DNA of 64,000 bases from a virus. The notes under the pieces were generated by a model. That model saw only the letters and a list, made by a program, of their open reading frames with translations. It had not been told where the DNA came from and ran no database searches. Below, piece by piece: positions 61,017-64,000 of this stretch (position 1 is the stretch's first letter; every line of letters starts with the position of its first letter). Both the position numbers and the translations under genes were made by a program. Location: positions 1 to 64,000 of the IMG/VR virus record IMGVR_UViG_3300035145_002419. One strand, written 5' to 3'.

Positions 61017-61411
61017 TAGAAGATGACTTTTACGCAACAATTAAGTTTAAATCGGGTGAAGAAATATTTTGTAAAGTAGCTGCTACGGAAGAAGAAGACA
61101 GAACACTTCTTTTAATATCACATCCAATTACAGTATGTGAGTTAAGGGGAAGAGGAGGTGTTGTAGGCTACAAGGTGGAACCTTGGTTAAAAACAAGTAC
61201 TGAGGATATGCTAATCGTAAATATGTGTGATGTTCTTACAATGTCTGAATCGAGTGATATAGAAATGATTATGGTATATCAAAATTTTGTAAGACAATCA
61301 GATAAGAAAGATTCTAATGATTATAAACTAGATCGTAAGATGGGATATCTTGGAAATGTAAACGATACTAAAGAGATATTAGAGAAGATATTTAAGAGTA
61401 GCCAAGACTAA
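61013..61411 (+). CDS. Sm-like (LSm/Hfq-fold) small protein, 132 aa
   Basis: Residues about 5-75 (FYATIKFKSGEEIFCKVAATEEEDRTLLLISHPITVCEL ... MLIVNMCDVLTMSE) show the Sm1 and Sm2 strand pattern of the LSm/Hfq fold, and an Sm-like protein of cyanophage origin has been described structurally. The C-terminal 60 residues are charged and include the YLGNVNDTKEILEKIF helix. It overlaps uvsW by ATGA. RNA binding is plausible but unproven. Confidence 0.65.
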   Translation: MIEDDFYATIKFKSGEEIFCKVAATEEEDRTLLLISHPITVCELRGRGGVVGYKVEPWLKTSTEDMLIVNMCDVLTMSESSDIEMIMVYQNFVRQSDKKDSNDYKLDRKMGYLGNVNDTKEILEKIFKSSQD

Positions 61412-61452
61412 CCTTCAAACCCAACAAAGTTATTCTACTTGGATTATAAAAC

Positions 61453-61481
61453 TTGTCAAGTCTGTAGTAAGGTGATATAAT
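61453..61481 (+). promoter_or_regulatory. Near-perfect sigma70 promoter for gp55
   Basis: TTGTCA at 61453-61458, 17-nt spacer, TATAAT at 61476-61481, 25 nt before the gp55 ATG. The -10 is a perfect consensus. Confidence 0.88.
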
Positions 61482-61505
61482 TCATACATATTATGAGATA
61501 AACTT

Positions 61506-62000
61506 ATGATAGGACCTATGGCAAAACGAAAGAGGTCAGAACATTATGTAAATAATAAAGAATTTCTGGCAGCACTTATCAAGTATCGCGAAGACAAAGA
61601 AATTGCAGAGATGAAAGGTCTTCCAAAACCTCCTATTCCACGCTACATTGGGGAGTGTTTTTTGAAGATCGCTAATCATCTTTCATTCAAACCAAACTTT
61701 GTCAACTACATGTTCAAGGAGGATATGATTTCAGATGGAATCGAAAATTGCGTTCAGTACATTCATAATTTTAATCCTGAGAAATCCCAAAATCCTTTTG
61801 CTTACTTTACGCAGATTATTCATTATGCGTTTCTCCGCAGAATCCAAAGGGAAAAGCGCCAATTAGAAATCAAGAATAAGATTATCGAACGATCTGGTTA
61901 TAGTGAAGTATTTGATGACAACAATACCCTTGACGGATCAAACTACAGTGACTACAATAGTATTAAAGACTCTGTTCATAGTAAACTTCGTTATAATTAA
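61506..62000 (+). CDS. 55: Late-transcription sigma factor gp55, 164 aa
   Basis: Replaces host sigma on RNA polymerase and recognises the late octamers found throughout this window. The region-2-like helix set EDMISDGIENCVQYIHNFNPEKSQNPFAYFTQIIHYAFLRRIQREKRQ is diagnostic. T4 gp55 has 185 residues. Start 61506 or the internal ATG at 61518 (MAKRKRSEHYV) are both possible; AGGA at 61511 lies between them. Expressed from the host-type promoter at 61453. Confidence 0.93.
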   Translation: MIGPMAKRKRSEHYVNNKEFLAALIKYREDKEIAEMKGLPKPPIPRYIGECFLKIANHLSFKPNFVNYMFKEDMISDGIENCVQYIHNFNPEKSQNPFAYFTQIIHYAFLRRIQREKRQLEIKNKIIERSGYSEVFDDNNTLDGSNYSDYNSIKDSVHSKLRYN

Positions 62001-62006
62001 TGTCTT

Positions 62007-62564
62007 GTGAATTTTGTTTCTATACTATCTAACCAAAAAGTATTTTATGATGATAATTATAATCGCCATAAACAACTTAAAGATGATTTGCTTGAATTTT
62101 TAGAAAATCATGAAGATGTCCAGCAAAGAAAAACAAATGTTAAGGCTACAGCAACAGACTGGAACATGAAGATTGAAAGTCGAGAACTAGATCTATTCAA
62201 GGATGGTGTTCTCGACTTTATGTTAAATATTCCTTTTGATACGGGTGGTTGCTTTCGTCATTTTCAGGACCGTCGAAATTTTCATATGATAGATTGTTGG
62301 GGTAATATTTACAGAAAAGGAGATTACACTGTAGATCATACTCACTTACCCTCTCAATATTCTTGGGTTTATTTTTTAAAATCAAAACCAAATTATTCTC
62401 CTTTGTTATTTGATTATTGGGATCAAAAGAAAAGAAAAATGAAATCGGTTAAAATATTGCCAATTGAGTCTAGAATAGTTGTATTTCCCAGTTGTTTGCA
62501 TCATAGGGTTCCTGTTCATATCCATGATGAAACTAGAATTACAATTTCCGGTAATATAGAATAA
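62007..62564 (+). CDS. Second 2-oxoglutarate/Fe(II) oxygenase, 185 aa
   Basis: Jelly-roll dioxygenase of a different branch from the one at 12159. VDHTHLPSQYSWVYFL contributes the first iron ligands (His111/His113), and FPSCLHHRVPVHIHDETRITISGN the distal His165/166 and Arg177. Starts with GTG; its stop overlaps the gp47 ATG (TAATG), so it is translated with the recombination genes. Substrate unknown. Confidence 0.78.
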   Translation: MNFVSILSNQKVFYDDNYNRHKQLKDDLLEFLENHEDVQQRKTNVKATATDWNMKIESRELDLFKDGVLDFMLNIPFDTGGCFRHFQDRRNFHMIDCWGNIYRKGDYTVDHTHLPSQYSWVYFLKSKPNYSPLLFDYWDQKKRKMKSVKILPIESRIVVFPSCLHHRVPVHIHDETRITISGNIE

Positions 62565-63604
62565 TGAAAGTTGCTATTATCACAGATCAGCATTTTGGTG
62601 CAAGAAAAAACTCTAAGTTATTTCATGATTATTTTTTAAAATTTTATAATGACATTTTCTTTCCTTACCTGGAGAAGGAAGGAATTACAACCATTGTAGA
62701 TATGGGAGATACCTTTGACAGTCGTAAGGGTATTGACTTTTCTGCACTATCATGGGCAAAAAATAATTACTATGATAGACTTCGTGATATGGGTGTTACT
62801 GTTCATACTATTGTAGGAAATCATACTGCATATTATAAAAATACCAATGATGTCAATGCAGTAGATCTTCTATTGCGCGAATATGATAATGTAATTGTTT
62901 ACCCAGAAGCAACAGAAGTCAAATTAGGTGACGCTGATGTATTGTTTATTCCTTGGATTAATTCTGAAAATGAAGAAAAAACTTATAAACTTGTTAAAAG
63001 TACAACTTGCAACTACGCGATGGGGCACCTTGAACTCATCGGATTTAGAGCTCATCGAGGGTGTATCATGGAGCATGGTCATGAAAGCAAGTTATTTGAG
63101 AAGTTCTCCCATGTCTTCAGCGGTCACTATCACACTCGATCGGATAATGGACGGATCTATTACTTGGGAAACCCCTACGAAATGTTCTGGAACGATGTCG
63201 GTGATCGGAGAGGATTCACCATCCTTGATACAGAAACTTTTGAACATTTTCACATAGACAATCCGTATCAACTTTTTAAAATTCTTTACTATGATGATGA
63301 TTCAGCATCACTTTTAGATACAAGACCTTATGAAAATAAGATTGTCAAAGTAATTGTAAGAAATAAACCGAGACAAAAAGAATTTGAAAAGGTAATTGAT
63401 AAACTTTATTCCTGTGGAGTTGCTGATCTTAAGGTCATAGAAAATTTTGATATTCAAGAACCGGAAGAATTTGATGTGCTAGAATCAGAAGATACCCTTT
63501 CAATCTTGAATAGATATATTCAGGAGGCAGAAATAAAACTTGATAAATCTAAAGTCCAAAATATAATGAGGGCAACATATCAAGAGGCATGTGAACTAAT
63601 CTAG
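62564..63604 (+). CDS. 47: Recombination nuclease subunit gp47, 346 aa
   Basis: Mre11-type phosphodiesterase that, with gp46, resects DNA ends. Metallophosphatase motifs: Asp8 and His10 in IITDQHFGA, Asp49 in DMGDTFDSR, Asn86-His87 in VGNHTAY, MGHLE near 155, and FSGHYHTRS. Length is equal to T4 gp47 (339). Followed at once by the DUF3110-like gene and gp46. Confidence 0.95.
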   Translation: MKVAIITDQHFGARKNSKLFHDYFLKFYNDIFFPYLEKEGITTIVDMGDTFDSRKGIDFSALSWAKNNYYDRLRDMGVTVHTIVGNHTAYYKNTNDVNAVDLLLREYDNVIVYPEATEVKLGDADVLFIPWINSENEEKTYKLVKSTTCNYAMGHLELIGFRAHRGCIMEHGHESKLFEKFSHVFSGHYHTRSDNGRIYYLGNPYEMFWNDVGDRRGFTILDTETFEHFHIDNPYQLFKILYYDDDSASLLDTRPYENKIVKVIVRNKPRQKEFEKVIDKLYSCGVADLKVIENFDIQEPEEFDVLESEDTLSILNRYIQEAEIKLDKSKVQNIMRATYQEACELI

Positions 63605-63605
63605 A

Positions 63606-63878
63606 ATGTTTATTTTAACAATCAATGGCAGAGAAACCGAAGGTGCATATTCTGTAAAGGACGAATTGGGAGAACAAATCCTGTATTTGTTTGCAGAGGA
63701 AGATGATGCCATTCGGTATGCTATGATGTTAGAAGAAGACGATTACCCGGAAATGCATGTAATAGAAATAGACGATGAAGTGATGTTGAAAACTTGTGAA
63801 ATGCATGGATATCAATATTCACTTATTACAAAAAATGATATCGTAATACCTCCAGACACTGAACATGATTTTATTTGA
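63606..63878 (+). CDS. DUF3110-like small protein, 90 aa
   Basis: Sequence blocks LGEQILYLFAEEDDAIRYAMMLEEDDYPEMHVIEIDDEVMLKTCEMHGYQYSLIT match the DUF3110 style of cyanobacterial proteins (E-DDA-R-A-LLE-DFP pattern). It is inserted between gp47 and gp46 and overlaps the gp46 start. This suggests a host-derived gene, consistent with a cyanobacterial host. Function unknown. Confidence 0.65.
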   Translation: MFILTINGRETEGAYSVKDELGEQILYLFAEEDDAIRYAMMLEEDDYPEMHVIEIDDEVMLKTCEMHGYQYSLITKNDIVIPPDTEHDFI

Positions 63879-64000
63879 AAAAGTCCGTTGGAAAAACTTT
63901 CTTTCTACTGGAAATCAATTTACTGAAATCCAATTAAACGACACTAACACTAATTTGATTGTTGGATCAAATGGTGCAGGTAAGAGCACAGTTTTGGATG
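63865..64000 (+). CDS. 46: 5' end of recombination ATPase subunit gp46 (truncated by window edge)
   Basis: ATG 63865 overlaps the preceding gene by 14 nt. The 45 visible residues read FEKVRWKNFLSTGNQFTEIQL, then LIVGSNGAGKSTVLD, the Rad50/SMC-type N-terminal fold with Walker A GSNGAGKST. gp46 partners gp47. The rest lies beyond the window. Confidence 0.93.
   Translation, partial: MILFEKVRWKNFLSTGNQFTEIQLNDTNTNLIVGSNGAGKSTVLD

Overview
The window is one continuous, all-plus-strand stretch of a T4-like myovirus genome. It is most likely a marine cyanophage of the Kyanoviridae type, though a related marine T4-like host range cannot be excluded from sequence alone. The evidence is the ordered T4 virion cassette (gp25, gp6, giant gp7-like protein, gp8, gp13, gp14, gp15, gp16, gp17, gp18, gp19, gp20, gp67-like, gp21, gp22, gp23, gp3), followed by uvsY, uvsW, gp55, gp47 and the start of gp46, plus T4-type late promoter octamers (NATAAATA) in front of most virion transcription units. 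A DUF3110-like gene, a YHYH domain and very large GxGY-repeat tail proteins point towards cyanobacterial hosts. I see no tRNA, CRISPR array, insertion sequence or minus-strand gene.

Layout. 1-9.5 kb: a dense array of small, mostly unrecognised early-type genes, often joined by ATGA or TAATG overlaps, with three recognisable larger products: a basic protein with a T4-like capsid-targeting peptide (2720-3382), an SF2 helicase (3484-4680) and a divergent ligase-fold nucleotidyltransferase (5744-6643). This region is punctuated roughly every kilobase by a conserved element of about 39 nt that starts TTACTCACCTCC and ends in ACAC. Nine copies are clear; four of them contain the start codon of the next gene. 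9.5-11.1 kb: a terminator, an AT-rich tract with 19-nt direct repeats, and a more GC-rich patch with near-consensus sigma70 promoters and small genes. 11.1-13.8 kb: a glycosyltransferase, tiny basic and Cys-rich proteins, a 2OG-Fe(II) oxygenase and two small conserved-looking genes leading into the virion cluster.

13.8-42.3 kb: baseplate and tail-fibre region, dominated by a 4251-aa gp7-like protein, a 773-aa fibre-like protein with a cupredoxin signature, a subtilisin-like protease, gp8 and a 2530-aa structural protein. 42.3-58.3 kb: neck, terminase, tail sheath and tube, portal, prohead core and protease, scaffold and major capsid genes, closed by a strong TTCG-loop terminator. 58.3-64 kb: tail completion, recombination and late-transcription genes (uvsY, uvsW, an Sm-like protein, gp55 from its own sigma70 promoter, a second 2OG oxygenase, gp47, DUF3110-like, 5' end of gp46).

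How it fits together: host sigma70 promoters and the repeated element probably drive early or middle genes. gp55 is made from a host-type promoter and then directs transcription of head and tail genes from the late octamers. gp21 cleaves scaffold, capsid and probably the internal basic protein during head maturation. UvsW, UvsY and gp46/47 support recombination-dependent replication that feeds gp16/gp17 packaging.
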